Shown here one piece after another: positions 28,560-36,619 of a DNA stretch of 64,000 nt; the stretch's first letter is position 1, and each line of letters opens with the position of its first letter. The position numbers were made by a program, and so were the translations under genes. Below the pieces are notes generated by a model that worked only from the letters and a program-made list of their open reading frames with translations, did no database searches and was not told the origin of the DNA. The stretch is from Winogradskyella ursingii. Lineage in GTDB: Bacteria; Bacteroidota; Bacteroidia; Flavobacteriales; Flavobacteriaceae. Where the stretch lies: NCBI RefSeq assembly GCF_013403975.1, contig NZ_JABFDH010000003.1:558001-622000 (forward strand). The letters run 5' to 3'.

Positions 28560-30392
28560 ATGAAACCCACATTAAAAACTTATAATACATTAATTCTAGC
28601 TTTAGCAATTTCAATATCTAGTTTTGCTCAAGACGTAAAACCAGTTTTTAAAAATGGAGAAGCACAGGTTGTTGAGGCCTTTGCAAATCCTGAAAACTGG
28701 ATCCGTCACGATTTATGGGTAGAAACCAATTTTGACACCGATGGAGATGGTGAACTAGATAGAATGCACGTGGATGTCACGCGCCCAAAACAAACCGAGA
28801 CCGAAGGATTAAAACTACCTATCGTTTATGAATCTAGTCCGTATTATGCAGGTGTTGCAGGAGACGTCCCAGGAGTAATGTGGAACGTAAAACATGAACT
28901 TGGTGAAACCACCAAAGAACGCACACATCCTGAAGTACAACGTCGTGGGAAGAGACCGATTATTTCAAATTCGCAAGTAAGAACTTGGGTGCCACGAGGA
29001 TATATTGTGGTACATTCATCATCGCCAGGCACAGGATTATCAGATGGTGCGCCAACTATTGGTGGCCCAAATGAATCTTTAGCACCAAAATTTGTTATCG
29101 ATTGGCTGTGCGGTCGAGCCAAAGGTTATACGGAACGAAATGGAAATGAAGAGGTCAAAGCATTTTGGTCAACAGGAAAAGTGGGCATGACAGGAACCTC
29201 ATATAATGGAACAATTCCTCTAGCCGCTGCTACAACAGGTGTAGACGGTTTGGAAGCCATTATTCCTGTAGCACCTAACACTTCGTATTATCATTACTAT
29301 CGCTCTAACGGTTTAGTACGTTCGCCAGGTGGTTATTTGGGAGAGGATATCGATGTACTATATGATTTTGTGCATAGCGGAGAGGAAGCAAACAGACCAT
29401 ACAATAATAAAATGGTCAGAGACACTGAGATGATGCAAGGTATGGATCGCATCACAGGAGATTACAACGACTTTTGGGCAGGTCGAGATTACCTCAATCA
29501 AATGGAGGACATGGAAGCAGCATTGCTAATGTCACATGGTTTTAACGATTGGAATGTGATGCCAGAGCACAGCTACCGCATTTATAAGGCTGCAAAAGAA
29601 AAAGGACTTCCTGTTCAGATTTATTACCACCAAAATGGTCATGGAGGCCCACCACCACTGTCAATGATGAACCGATGGTTTACAAAATATTTACACGGTG
29701 TGGACAATGGTGTAGAAGATGAAGAAAACAAAGCCTATATTGTAAGAGAAGATGATAACAGACAAGAACCAACAGCATACAAAGATTACCCAAATCCTGA
29801 TGCTGAAAACGTCGTACTCAATTTAACCAAAGGTGGAAATTCAGCTGGTGGGCTAACAACTAAATCATCAAATGCCGATTTTGAAAAATTGAAAGATGAT
29901 GTGAGTTTTTCCGGGAAAGATTTAGCAACAGTAACAGAATCTAACAATCGCTTATTGTATGTTACCAATACCTTGAAAAAAGACCTACACATTTCAGGTG
30001 TACCAAAAGTGAGTATTACCTTGGCAAGCAATAAACCATCGGCTAATTTATCCGTCTGGTTGGTATCATTGCCGTGGCAAGAAGGTGATGATGTAAAAAT
30101 CACAGATAATATTATTACACGTGGTTGGGCTGATCCAAAAAACCATACATCTCTGACGGACGAAGAACCTCTCGTCGCAGGCGAATATTACACTATGAAT
30201 TTCGATTTACAACCCGATGACCAAATCATCAAAAAAGGCCAGCAAATTGGATTGATGATATTTTCAAGCGACCAAGAATTTACACTGCATCCAAAAGCAG
30301 GAACGGAATTGACCATTCAGCTTGATAAAACAAATTTAACTTTGCCTGTTGTTGGTGGTATGAAGAGTTTTGAGAGTGTCGTAGAAGAATAA
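28560..30392 (+). CDS. Exported Xaa-Pro dipeptidyl-peptidase-like serine peptidase (S15 family)
   Basis: 610 residues. A signal peptide (to about residue 24) is followed by an alpha/beta-hydrolase of the S15 (PepX/CocE-NonD) family. Nucleophile Ser214 lies in GMTGTSYNG, the acid is Asp330 (SHGFNDWNV) and the base is His361 (YHQNGHGG). A C-terminal jelly-roll domain follows from about 430 (NRLLYVTNTLKKDLHISGVPKVSITLAS). It probably releases Xaa-Pro dipeptides from peptides in the periplasm; an esterase role cannot be excluded. The stop is 5 bases from the convergent pcm stop, with no hairpin between. Confidence 0.9.
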   Translation: MKPTLKTYNTLILALAISISSFAQDVKPVFKNGEAQVVEAFANPENWIRHDLWVETNFDTDGDGELDRMHVDVTRPKQTETEGLKLPIVYESSPYYAGVAGDVPGVMWNVKHELGETTKERTHPEVQRRGKRPIISNSQVRTWVPRGYIVVHSSSPGTGLSDGAPTIGGPNESLAPKFVIDWLCGRAKGYTERNGNEEVKAFWSTGKVGMTGTSYNGTIPLAAATTGVDGLEAIIPVAPNTSYYHYYRSNGLVRSPGGYLGEDIDVLYDFVHSGEEANRPYNNKMVRDTEMMQGMDRITGDYNDFWAGRDYLNQMEDMEAALLMSHGFNDWNVMPEHSYRIYKAAKEKGLPVQIYYHQNGHGGPPPLSMMNRWFTKYLHGVDNGVEDEENKAYIVREDDNRQEPTAYKDYPNPDAENVVLNLTKGGNSAGGLTTKSSNADFEKLKDDVSFSGKDLATVTESNNRLLYVTNTLKKDLHISGVPKVSITLASNKPSANLSVWLVSLPWQEGDDVKITDNIITRGWADPKNHTSLTDEEPLVAGEYYTMNFDLQPDDQIIKKGQQIGLMIFSSDQEFTLHPKAGTELTIQLDKTNLTLPVVGGMKSFESVVEE

Positions 30393-30397
30393 GATTT

Positions 30398-31039
30398 TTA
30401 ATTCTTATCTTCAAGCAAAGGCACAAACCGAAATTCACCAAACTCGTGCTGTTCAAATTCCTTAGGACCTTTTCTAATAAAAAGTGTCATGGTTTGTACA
30501 TTGTCACCAACAGGGATAACTAGACGTCCATCAATCTTAAGTTGGCCCAATAATGGGTTTGGCACAAACGGAGCACCAGCAGTAACTATGATACTGTCAA
30601 ATGGAGCTTCTTCAGGCATGCCTTTATAACCGTCACCAAAAATCATTTTTTTAGGTCGATAACCAATTTTTGGAAGAAATTTAGATGTTTTCTTAAATAA
30701 TTCCTGTTGACGCTCAATAGAATATACCTTTGCACCCAATTCTAAAAGCACAGCAGTTTGATACCCACTTCCCGTCCCAATTTCCAACACTTTGTCACCC
30801 GATTTTATTTCTAGCAATTCAGATTGAAAGGCAACAGTATAAGGTTGAGAAATCGTTTGGTCGGCAGCAATAGGGAACGCTTTATCTTGATATGCATGGT
30901 CTATAAAACCAGAATCCATAAACAAATGCCGTGGAATCTTACCTATTGCATTTAAAACGTTTTCATCTTTAATCCCCTTTTTAATGAGTGTATCAACGAG
31001 TTTTTGCCGCATCCCTTGATGCTTAAATGTATCTTTCAA
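30398..31039 (-). CDS. pcm: Protein-L-isoaspartate O-methyltransferase
   Basis: 213 residues. A SAM-dependent methyltransferase that starts repair of isoaspartyl residues in ageing proteins. The SAM motif is VLEIGTGSGYQTAVL, preceded by the PCMT signature region IAADQTISQPYTVAFQSELL and followed by IIVTAGAPFVPNPLLGQLKIDGRLVIPVG. Length is normal for bacterial Pcm. It is cytosolic and stands alone, convergent with the S15 peptidase gene. Confidence 0.95.
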   Translation of the reverse strand: MKDTFKHQGMRQKLVDTLIKKGIKDENVLNAIGKIPRHLFMDSGFIDHAYQDKAFPIAADQTISQPYTVAFQSELLEIKSGDKVLEIGTGSGYQTAVLLELGAKVYSIERQQELFKKTSKFLPKIGYRPKKMIFGDGYKGMPEEAPFDSIIVTAGAPFVPNPLLGQLKIDGRLVIPVGDNVQTMTLFIRKGPKEFEQHEFGEFRFVPLLEDKN

Positions 31040-31149
31040 AGCGTAGTTTAGTTTCTGCTAAATTAATTGAAAGAACGGCAAGTTCAAAACTCAAATTTCA
31101 AACTTTCCTTAATTATTGAATCCACAGTATTTTATATTTTCTTTTTTAA

Positions 31150-31176
31150 TTGTTTAATACAAAACGACTATTTTTG
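31150..31176 (+). promoter_or_regulatory. Promoter of the Gfo/Idh gene
   Basis: TTG (31150-31152), a 16-base spacer, then TATTTTTG (31169-31176). The -7 element is perfect and the spacer one base under the usual range. It ends 16 bases before the ATG. Confidence 0.6.
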
Positions 31177-31192
31177 TTAAAAACTGAAAAAC

Positions 31193-32152
31193 ATGCTAAA
31201 AGCTGGTGTTCTTGGTGCTGGTCACCTTGGTAAAATTCATCTAAGACTTCTTAATCAATCCAACAAATATAATCTTGTAGGTTTTTACGATGCCGATCCT
31301 GAAAATGCAAAACGTGTAGTTGAAGAATTTGGCTACACCTATTTTGATTCAATCGATGAATTAATCGATGCCGTAGATGTGGTAGATATCGTCACTCCTA
31401 CCCTTTCACATTATGATTGTGCTAAGCAGGCCATCAAAAAAGGTAAACACATTTTTATAGAAAAACCGATTACAAATACGGTGGAAGAGGCAGAAACCAT
31501 AAGAACCTTAGTAGCCGAGCATGGAGTTAAAGGTCAGGTTGGGCATGTGGAGCGTTTTAATCCTGCTTTTATAGGAGTAAAAGACCAAATAGATAATCCT
31601 ATGTTTATTGAAACTCATCGTTTGGCAGAGTTCAACCCTCGTGGCACTGACGTTCCTGTAGTTCTGGATTTAATGATACACGATATCGATATTATACTAA
31701 GTGTGGTGAATTCCCCCGTGAAACATATTTCAGCGAGTGGAGTTTCCGTAGTTAGTGAAACACCAGATATTGCCAACGCACGTATTGAGTTCAAAAACGG
31801 TTGTGTGGCAAATTTAACGGCTAGTCGAATTTCTTTAAAAAACATGCGCAAAACACGGTTTTTCCAAAAAGATGCATATATCTCTGTTGATTTTCTTGAA
31901 AAGAAATGTGAAGTCGTAAAAATGAAAAACGCACCAGAAAACCCAGGTGATTTTGACATGATTCTTCAAAATGCAGAAGGTATAAAAAAGCAGATCTATT
32001 TTGACAATCCCGAAATCGCAAACAACAATGCCATTTTAGATGAACTCGAAACCTTTGCGGATGCCATTAACAACAATACAAAGCCAATTGTAACATTGCA
32101 TGATGGTACCGAGGCTTTACGCGTGGCTAACATGATTATTAACCAGTTTTAA
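31193..32152 (+). CDS. Gfo/Idh/MocA family oxidoreductase
   Basis: 319 residues. An NAD(P)-binding Rossmann domain at 1-120 (GVLGAGHLGKIH at 6-17; HIFIEKPITNTVEEAE) and the C-terminal alpha/beta domain of the Gfo/Idh/MocA family (VPVVLDLMIHDIDIILSVVN contains the catalytic-position His). Members reduce or oxidise sugar and cyclitol substrates; the substrate is not readable here. In Bacteroidota this form is often adjacent to the 3-hydroxyacyl-CoA dehydrogenase gene, as here, 81 bases upstream. It is cytosolic. Confidence 0.88.
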   Translation: MLKAGVLGAGHLGKIHLRLLNQSNKYNLVGFYDADPENAKRVVEEFGYTYFDSIDELIDAVDVVDIVTPTLSHYDCAKQAIKKGKHIFIEKPITNTVEEAETIRTLVAEHGVKGQVGHVERFNPAFIGVKDQIDNPMFIETHRLAEFNPRGTDVPVVLDLMIHDIDIILSVVNSPVKHISASGVSVVSETPDIANARIEFKNGCVANLTASRISLKNMRKTRFFQKDAYISVDFLEKKCEVVKMKNAPENPGDFDMILQNAEGIKKQIYFDNPEIANNNAILDELETFADAINNNTKPIVTLHDGTEALRVANMIINQF

Positions 32153-32199
32153 TTCAAAAAAAAAACGGGAGTCTCATTGTATATACTTAATTAACAGAT

Positions 32200-32215
32200 T
32201 CCTGCATTCGCAGGA
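32200..32215. repeat. Small palindromic repeat (REP-like)
   Basis: TCCTGC-ATTC-GCAGGA is a 6-bp stem with a 4-base loop in the gap between two genes. It has the form of the dispersed palindrome (GATTCCTGC...GCAGGAAT) common in bacterial intergenic DNA. A related copy lies at 58205-58226. Confidence 0.5.
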
Positions 32216-32233
32216 GTAAAAAGAAAATTTTAA

Positions 32234-33124
32234 ATGAAAAATATAGCAGTAATAGGTGCAGGAACTATGGGAAACGGAATTGCCCACACATTTGCACAAT
32301 CAGGATTCAAAGTTCAATTAATAGATATAAGTGAAGCATCACTAAATAAGGGAATGGAAACCATTTCTAAAAATCTGGATAGAATGGTCGCTAAAGAAAA
32401 AATTTCTGAAGCCAATAAATCCGAAACATTGAACAATATAACAACCCATACCAATGTAGAAAGTGGTGTTGAAAATGTAGAATTGGTTGTTGAGGCAGCC
32501 ACTGAAAACATAGACTTAAAACTGAAAATATTTAAACAGTTAGACAAAGCTTGTGACAAGGACGCTATTTTAGCAACTAATACTTCATCTATTTCAATCA
32601 CGCAGATTGCAGCAGCAACTTCTAGACCTGACAAAGTGATTGGTATGCACTTTATGAACCCTGTACCAATTATGAAACTGGTAGAAATCATTCGTGGTTA
32701 TAATACAAGTGATGAAGTGACCAAGACTATAATGGTTTTGTCAAAAACACTAGGTAAAGTTCCGACAGAGGTTAACGATTACCCAGGTTTTGTTGCTAAC
32801 CGTATTTTAATGCCAATGCTCAACGAATCTATTGAGACGCTTTACAACGGAGTTGCAGGTGTTGAAGAAATTGATACTGTTATGAAACTAGGCATGGCTC
32901 ACCCAATGGGACCATTACAATTGGCAGATTTCATCGGTTTGGATGTTTGTCTGTCTATTTTAAATGTTATGTACGACGGTTTTAAAAACCCTAAATACGC
33001 TCCATGTCCATTATTAGTCAACATGGTTGCAGCAGGAAAATTAGGAGTAAAATCAGGCGAAGGGTTTTATGATTATTCAGAAAGCCGAAAAGCAGAAAAA
33101 ATTGCGAAACAGTTTTTGAAGTAA
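32234..33124 (+). CDS. 3-hydroxybutyryl-CoA / 3-hydroxyacyl-CoA dehydrogenase
   Basis: 296 residues. NAD-dependent oxidation of L-3-hydroxyacyl-CoA. Rossmann motif GAGTMGNGIAH (8-18), LVVEAATENIDLK, TNTSSISITQIA, catalytic His139 in GMHFMNPVPIMKLVEI, and the C-terminal domain (DYPGFVANRILMPMLNE, GMAHPMGPLQLADFIGLD). It is the short, single-function form (PaaH/Hbd type), not a FadB fusion. Use in fatty-acid oxidation or butyrate-type metabolism is not decided by its neighbours. Confidence 0.93.
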   Translation: MKNIAVIGAGTMGNGIAHTFAQSGFKVQLIDISEASLNKGMETISKNLDRMVAKEKISEANKSETLNNITTHTNVESGVENVELVVEAATENIDLKLKIFKQLDKACDKDAILATNTSSISITQIAAATSRPDKVIGMHFMNPVPIMKLVEIIRGYNTSDEVTKTIMVLSKTLGKVPTEVNDYPGFVANRILMPMLNESIETLYNGVAGVEEIDTVMKLGMAHPMGPLQLADFIGLDVCLSILNVMYDGFKNPKYAPCPLLVNMVAAGKLGVKSGEGFYDYSESRKAEKIAKQFLK

Positions 33125-33227
33125 ACCAAATCTGTCTTTGCAAGCACACATGACATGGCATTCTCATTAAAATAAATAGACTGCCAGGCTTTTTTATAAA
33201 CTACTTGCATTGACGCAAACAATAAAC

Positions 33228-34466
33228 ATGGCCAAAATTATCCCATTCAAAGCAGTTAAACCAAAAAGGTCTCTCGTTGGGCTTGTCGCCGCTAGACCCT
33301 ATCAGAGTTATACCAAAAATGAGCGCGAATCACGTTTGGACTATAATCCGTTTAGCTTTTTACATATCGTAAACCCAGGTTACAAATACGACCAGGAAGT
33401 GACTGGGGAAGAACGTTACAAACTCGTAAAGAATAGGTATCTGGAATTTAAGGAAGATGGAGTTTTTATTCAAGATGAGAAGCCATCGCTTTATGTATAT
33501 AAAATCGTGAATCGATACGGCCAGGAATTTAACGGTATAATAGCGGCTGCAAGTGCCGAGGATTATGAAAAAGATATCATCAAAAAACATGAAGATACCA
33601 TAGCAAATCGTGAACAGACGTTTAAAACCTATCTTAAAACTGTAGGTTTTAATGCAGAACCTGTGCTGTTAACTTATCCTGACAACCATACTATTGAGAA
33701 CATTATTAAAGACGTTCAAAAAGAATTTGCTGAGTTTGAATTTACTATGACTTATCGAGACACCCACTATTTATGGAAAATAGATGACGGTGAAAAAATA
33801 AAAATCATACAGGCTGAATTCGAAAAAATGAGAACCATCTATATAGCAGATGGACATCATCGATCTGCATCCTCCTACTTGTTATACAAAGATGAAAAAG
33901 AAGCCAACCCTGATCACAGCGGAGATGAATCTTACAATTATTTTATGTCGTATTTAATCCCTGAATCGGATTTGGTAATTCATGAGTTTAATCGTCTAAT
34001 TACCGATTTAAATGGTTTGACCAAAGAAGAATTTTTAATAAAATTAGATGAATTATTCCGAATAGAAAACCGAGGTCTGATGCCTTACAATCCATCTAAG
34101 CCTCATCACTTTAGCATGTACCTTGATGGTGAGTTTTATTCGCTTTATTTAAGAAAAACCAATTACGAATTTAAAAATGCCTTGGACGAGTTAGATGCTC
34201 AAGTACTTTACAAAACAATTTTGGAGCCTATTTTAGGTATTACAGATTTACGAAATGACAGTAGAATTTCTTATGTTAACGGTGAACACGAAATGATCAC
34301 AATAAAAAGTAGTGTAGACAGCGGAGATTATATAGTAGGCTTTGGAATGTGCCCTTCCAATGTTGGTCAGATGAAACAGATTGCAGATGAGGGTTTAAAA
34401 ATGCCACCAAAAAGCACCTATATTTTACCAAAACTAAGAAGTGGTATGACCATTTACGAATTTTGA
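33228..34466 (+). CDS. DUF1015-family protein
   Basis: 412 residues from ATG 33228 (MAKIIPFKAVKPKR). The alternative TTG at 33210 adds six residues. DUF1015 landmarks are LVAARPYQSYTKNERESRLDYNPFSFLHIVNPG, YIADGHHRSASSYLLYKDE (about 207-225), YFMSYLIPESDLVIHEFNRL and GMCPSNVGQMKQIADEGLKMPPKSTYILPKLRSG. The family is conserved, and the HHRxxA motif suggests a nucleotide or phosphate site. The biochemical role is not established to my knowledge. In Bacteroidota it is often next to serA/serC; here it is not. Confidence 0.88.
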   Translation: MAKIIPFKAVKPKRSLVGLVAARPYQSYTKNERESRLDYNPFSFLHIVNPGYKYDQEVTGEERYKLVKNRYLEFKEDGVFIQDEKPSLYVYKIVNRYGQEFNGIIAAASAEDYEKDIIKKHEDTIANREQTFKTYLKTVGFNAEPVLLTYPDNHTIENIIKDVQKEFAEFEFTMTYRDTHYLWKIDDGEKIKIIQAEFEKMRTIYIADGHHRSASSYLLYKDEKEANPDHSGDESYNYFMSYLIPESDLVIHEFNRLITDLNGLTKEEFLIKLDELFRIENRGLMPYNPSKPHHFSMYLDGEFYSLYLRKTNYEFKNALDELDAQVLYKTILEPILGITDLRNDSRISYVNGEHEMITIKSSVDSGDYIVGFGMCPSNVGQMKQIADEGLKMPPKSTYILPKLRSGMTIYEF

Positions 34467-34497
34467 CACAACGTGTCGTTCTGAACTTATTTCAGAA
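34464..34497. repeat. Two adjacent hairpins, REP-like element
   Basis: GACAC-AAC-GTGTC (34465-34477) overlaps the DUF1015 stop codon. TTCTGAA-CTTAT-TTCAGAA (34479-34497) follows directly. The second is similar to a dispersed flavobacterial intergenic repeat that reads about TTCTGAACTTGTTTCAGAA. There is no U-tract, so it is unlikely to be a strong terminator. Confidence 0.5.
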
Positions 34498-34515
34498 TTT
34501 CAATCAAACAACTGA

Positions 34516-35187
34516 ATGAGTATAAAAGAAAATCTTAATAAATTAAACACACAATTACCGCATCACGTGACTTTGGTGGCAGTTTCTAAAACCAAGCCAG
34601 TGAGCGATTTAATGGAAGCCTATAATATAGGTCATCGCATTTTTGGTGAAAATAAAATCCAAGAAATGGTGGAGAAATATGAGGAGATGCCAAAAGATAT
34701 TAAATGGCACATGATTGGACATGTTCAGCGAAATAAAGTTAAATACATGGCCGAGTTTGTGAATCTTATCCATGGTGTGGATAGTTTAAAATTATTAAAA
34801 GAAATAAACAAACAAGCTAAAAAACACGATCGAATTATTGATTGTTTACTTCAGATTAAAATCGCCGAAGAGGATAGTAAATTTGGCATGTCTTCAAAAG
34901 AAGCCTCTACCGTTCTGCAATCTGAGGAATTATCAAAATTAAAAAACATTAAAATAACAGGCCTCATGGGTATGGCCACATTTACTGATGACATGAGTCA
35001 AGTTGAAAAAGAATTTAAATTCTTAAAATCCACTTTTGAAGATTTAAAACAGCTAAATACCTTTAATTGTGAATTAAAAACCATCTCAATGGGAATGAGT
35101 GGAGATTATCAGTTAGCCATAGATTGCGGAAGCAATATGGTTAGAATTGGAAGTAGTATATTTGGCGAGAGAAATTATAATAACTAG
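34516..35187 (+). CDS. YggS-family pyridoxal phosphate homeostasis protein
   Basis: 223 residues, a fold-III PLP-binding single-domain barrel. PLP Lys25 is in VAVSKTKP. Other landmarks are FGENKIQEM, WHMIGHVQRNKVKYM, LIHGVDSLK, GLMGMATF and the phosphate-binding end SMGMSGDYQLAIDCGSNMVRIGSSIFG. It acts in PLP storage and balance; no enzymatic reaction is known. It is cytosolic. The exonuclease/GIY-YIG reading frame opens 19 bases downstream. Confidence 0.94.
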   Translation: MSIKENLNKLNTQLPHHVTLVAVSKTKPVSDLMEAYNIGHRIFGENKIQEMVEKYEEMPKDIKWHMIGHVQRNKVKYMAEFVNLIHGVDSLKLLKEINKQAKKHDRIIDCLLQIKIAEEDSKFGMSSKEASTVLQSEELSKLKNIKITGLMGMATFTDDMSQVEKEFKFLKSTFEDLKQLNTFNCELKTISMGMSGDYQLAIDCGSNMVRIGSSIFGERNYNN

Positions 35188-35248
35188 TTTTTCGTCTGAG
35201 TCGTAATATGTATTAGCGACCAGTCAAAGACTTAAAAAACACATTTAT

Positions 35249-36619
35249 ATCTACGCAATACTAGACATAGAAACCACAGGTGGTAAGTTTAACGAAGAAG
35301 GTATCACGGAAATTGCAATTTACCAATTTGATGGCCACAAAGTAACAGATCAGTTTATTTCATTAGTTAATCCTGAACGTGAAATCCAACCTTTTGTGGT
35401 AAATCTTACAGGAATAAATTCCAATATGCTCAGAAATGCACCAAAGTTTTACGAGGTAGCAAAACGCATCGTGGAAATTACTGAAGATTGTATTTTGGTA
35501 GCACATAATGCCGATTTTGATTATAGAATTTTAAAGACGGAATTTAGACGTTTAGGTTTTCCCTATAAGCGTAAAACGCTTTGTACGGTAGAACTTTCTA
35601 AACAGCTTATTCCGGATATGGAGTCCTATAGTTTGGGGAAATTAGCGCGAGCATTAGGCATACCAATGAGCGATCGTCATCGTGCAAACGGAGATGCTTT
35701 GGCAACTGTAAAGCTCTTTAAAATGCTGCTGAATAAAAATTCGGATAAAAAAATTATTAAAGAAGCCGTTAAGATTGAAAAGAAATCAAAATTATCGTCC
35801 AATCTAAGAGACATTATTGAATCTATGCCCAGCGATACAGGTGTCTACTATATTCATGACGCAAACGGCAATATTATATACATTGGCAAAAGCAACAATA
35901 TAAGAAAGCGTGTTACTCAGCATTTTACAAACACCAATTCAAAATCCAAAAAAATACAAGTAGAAGTTGCAAGTGTTACCTACGAAAAAACTGGAAGTGA
36001 ATTAGTAGCGCTCTTAAAAGAAAGCGAAGAAATAAAAGCCAATAAACCAATTTATAACAGAGCTTTAAAACGAAATAAATTTACTCAAGGCCTTTTCAGT
36101 TTTATTGATGATAATGGATATATAAATCTAAGAATTAGACACTTAAGCAAGGATAAAAAACCCATCACCACCTTTAGTAATAGACAAAGTGCTAATGCAT
36201 TTATGAACAGAATAATCGAAACCTATGAGTTATGCGACAAGCTCTGTGGTTTGGAAAAGTCACATTCAAGCTGCTTTAAACACGGTATTGAGAAATGTCA
36301 CGGTGCGTGCATATGTAAAGAAAGTACTGAAGATTATAATAAACGCGTCAATTCTGTCATAGAGCTCAATACTTATGATAATAAAGACATGATTCTAATA
36401 GACAAAGGTAGGGATATAGATGAAAAAAGTGTCATCCTGGTTGAGGATGGCACCTTTAAAGGTATCGGTTTTTTCAATCTTAATTTACAAATTAATAATA
36501 GGGATATTTTAAACACATTAATTACTCCTATGCAAAATAATCGTGACACCCAGCATATTATTCAGAGTTACATGCGACGCAACAAACGCCTTAAGGTTAT
36601 TGAATTGGAACACACATGA
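35249..36619 (+). CDS. DnaQ-like exonuclease / GIY-YIG endonuclease fusion, no canonical start codon
   Basis: From 35249 the frame reads IYAILDIETTGG, the N-terminus of a DEDDh exonuclease: Asp6 and Glu8 (motif I), Asp89 in HNADFD (motif II), His144 and Asp149 in HRANGDA (motif III). A UvrC/Cho-type GIY-YIG domain follows (GVYYIH about 198-203, YIG 211-213, NNIRKRV), then a Cys cluster (CDKLCGLEKSHSSC, KCHGACIC). Related proteins start with Met at the position that is ATC (35249) here. From the in-frame stop at 35204-35206 to motif I there is no ATG, GTG or TTG. The first GTG (35396) would delete motif I. I give the frame from the expected start. The protein probably acts in DNA repair. It overlaps the next gene by 4 bases. 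Confidence 0.8.
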   Translation: MYAILDIETTGGKFNEEGITEIAIYQFDGHKVTDQFISLVNPEREIQPFVVNLTGINSNMLRNAPKFYEVAKRIVEITEDCILVAHNADFDYRILKTEFRRLGFPYKRKTLCTVELSKQLIPDMESYSLGKLARALGIPMSDRHRANGDALATVKLFKMLLNKNSDKKIIKEAVKIEKKSKLSSNLRDIIESMPSDTGVYYIHDANGNIIYIGKSNNIRKRVTQHFTNTNSKSKKIQVEVASVTYEKTGSELVALLKESEEIKANKPIYNRALKRNKFTQGLFSFIDDNGYINLRIRHLSKDKKPITTFSNRQSANAFMNRIIETYELCDKLCGLEKSHSSCFKHGIEKCHGACICKESTEDYNKRVNSVIELNTYDNKDMILIDKGRDIDEKSVILVEDGTFKGIGFFNLNLQINNRDILNTLITPMQNNRDTQHIIQSYMRRNKRLKVIELEHT

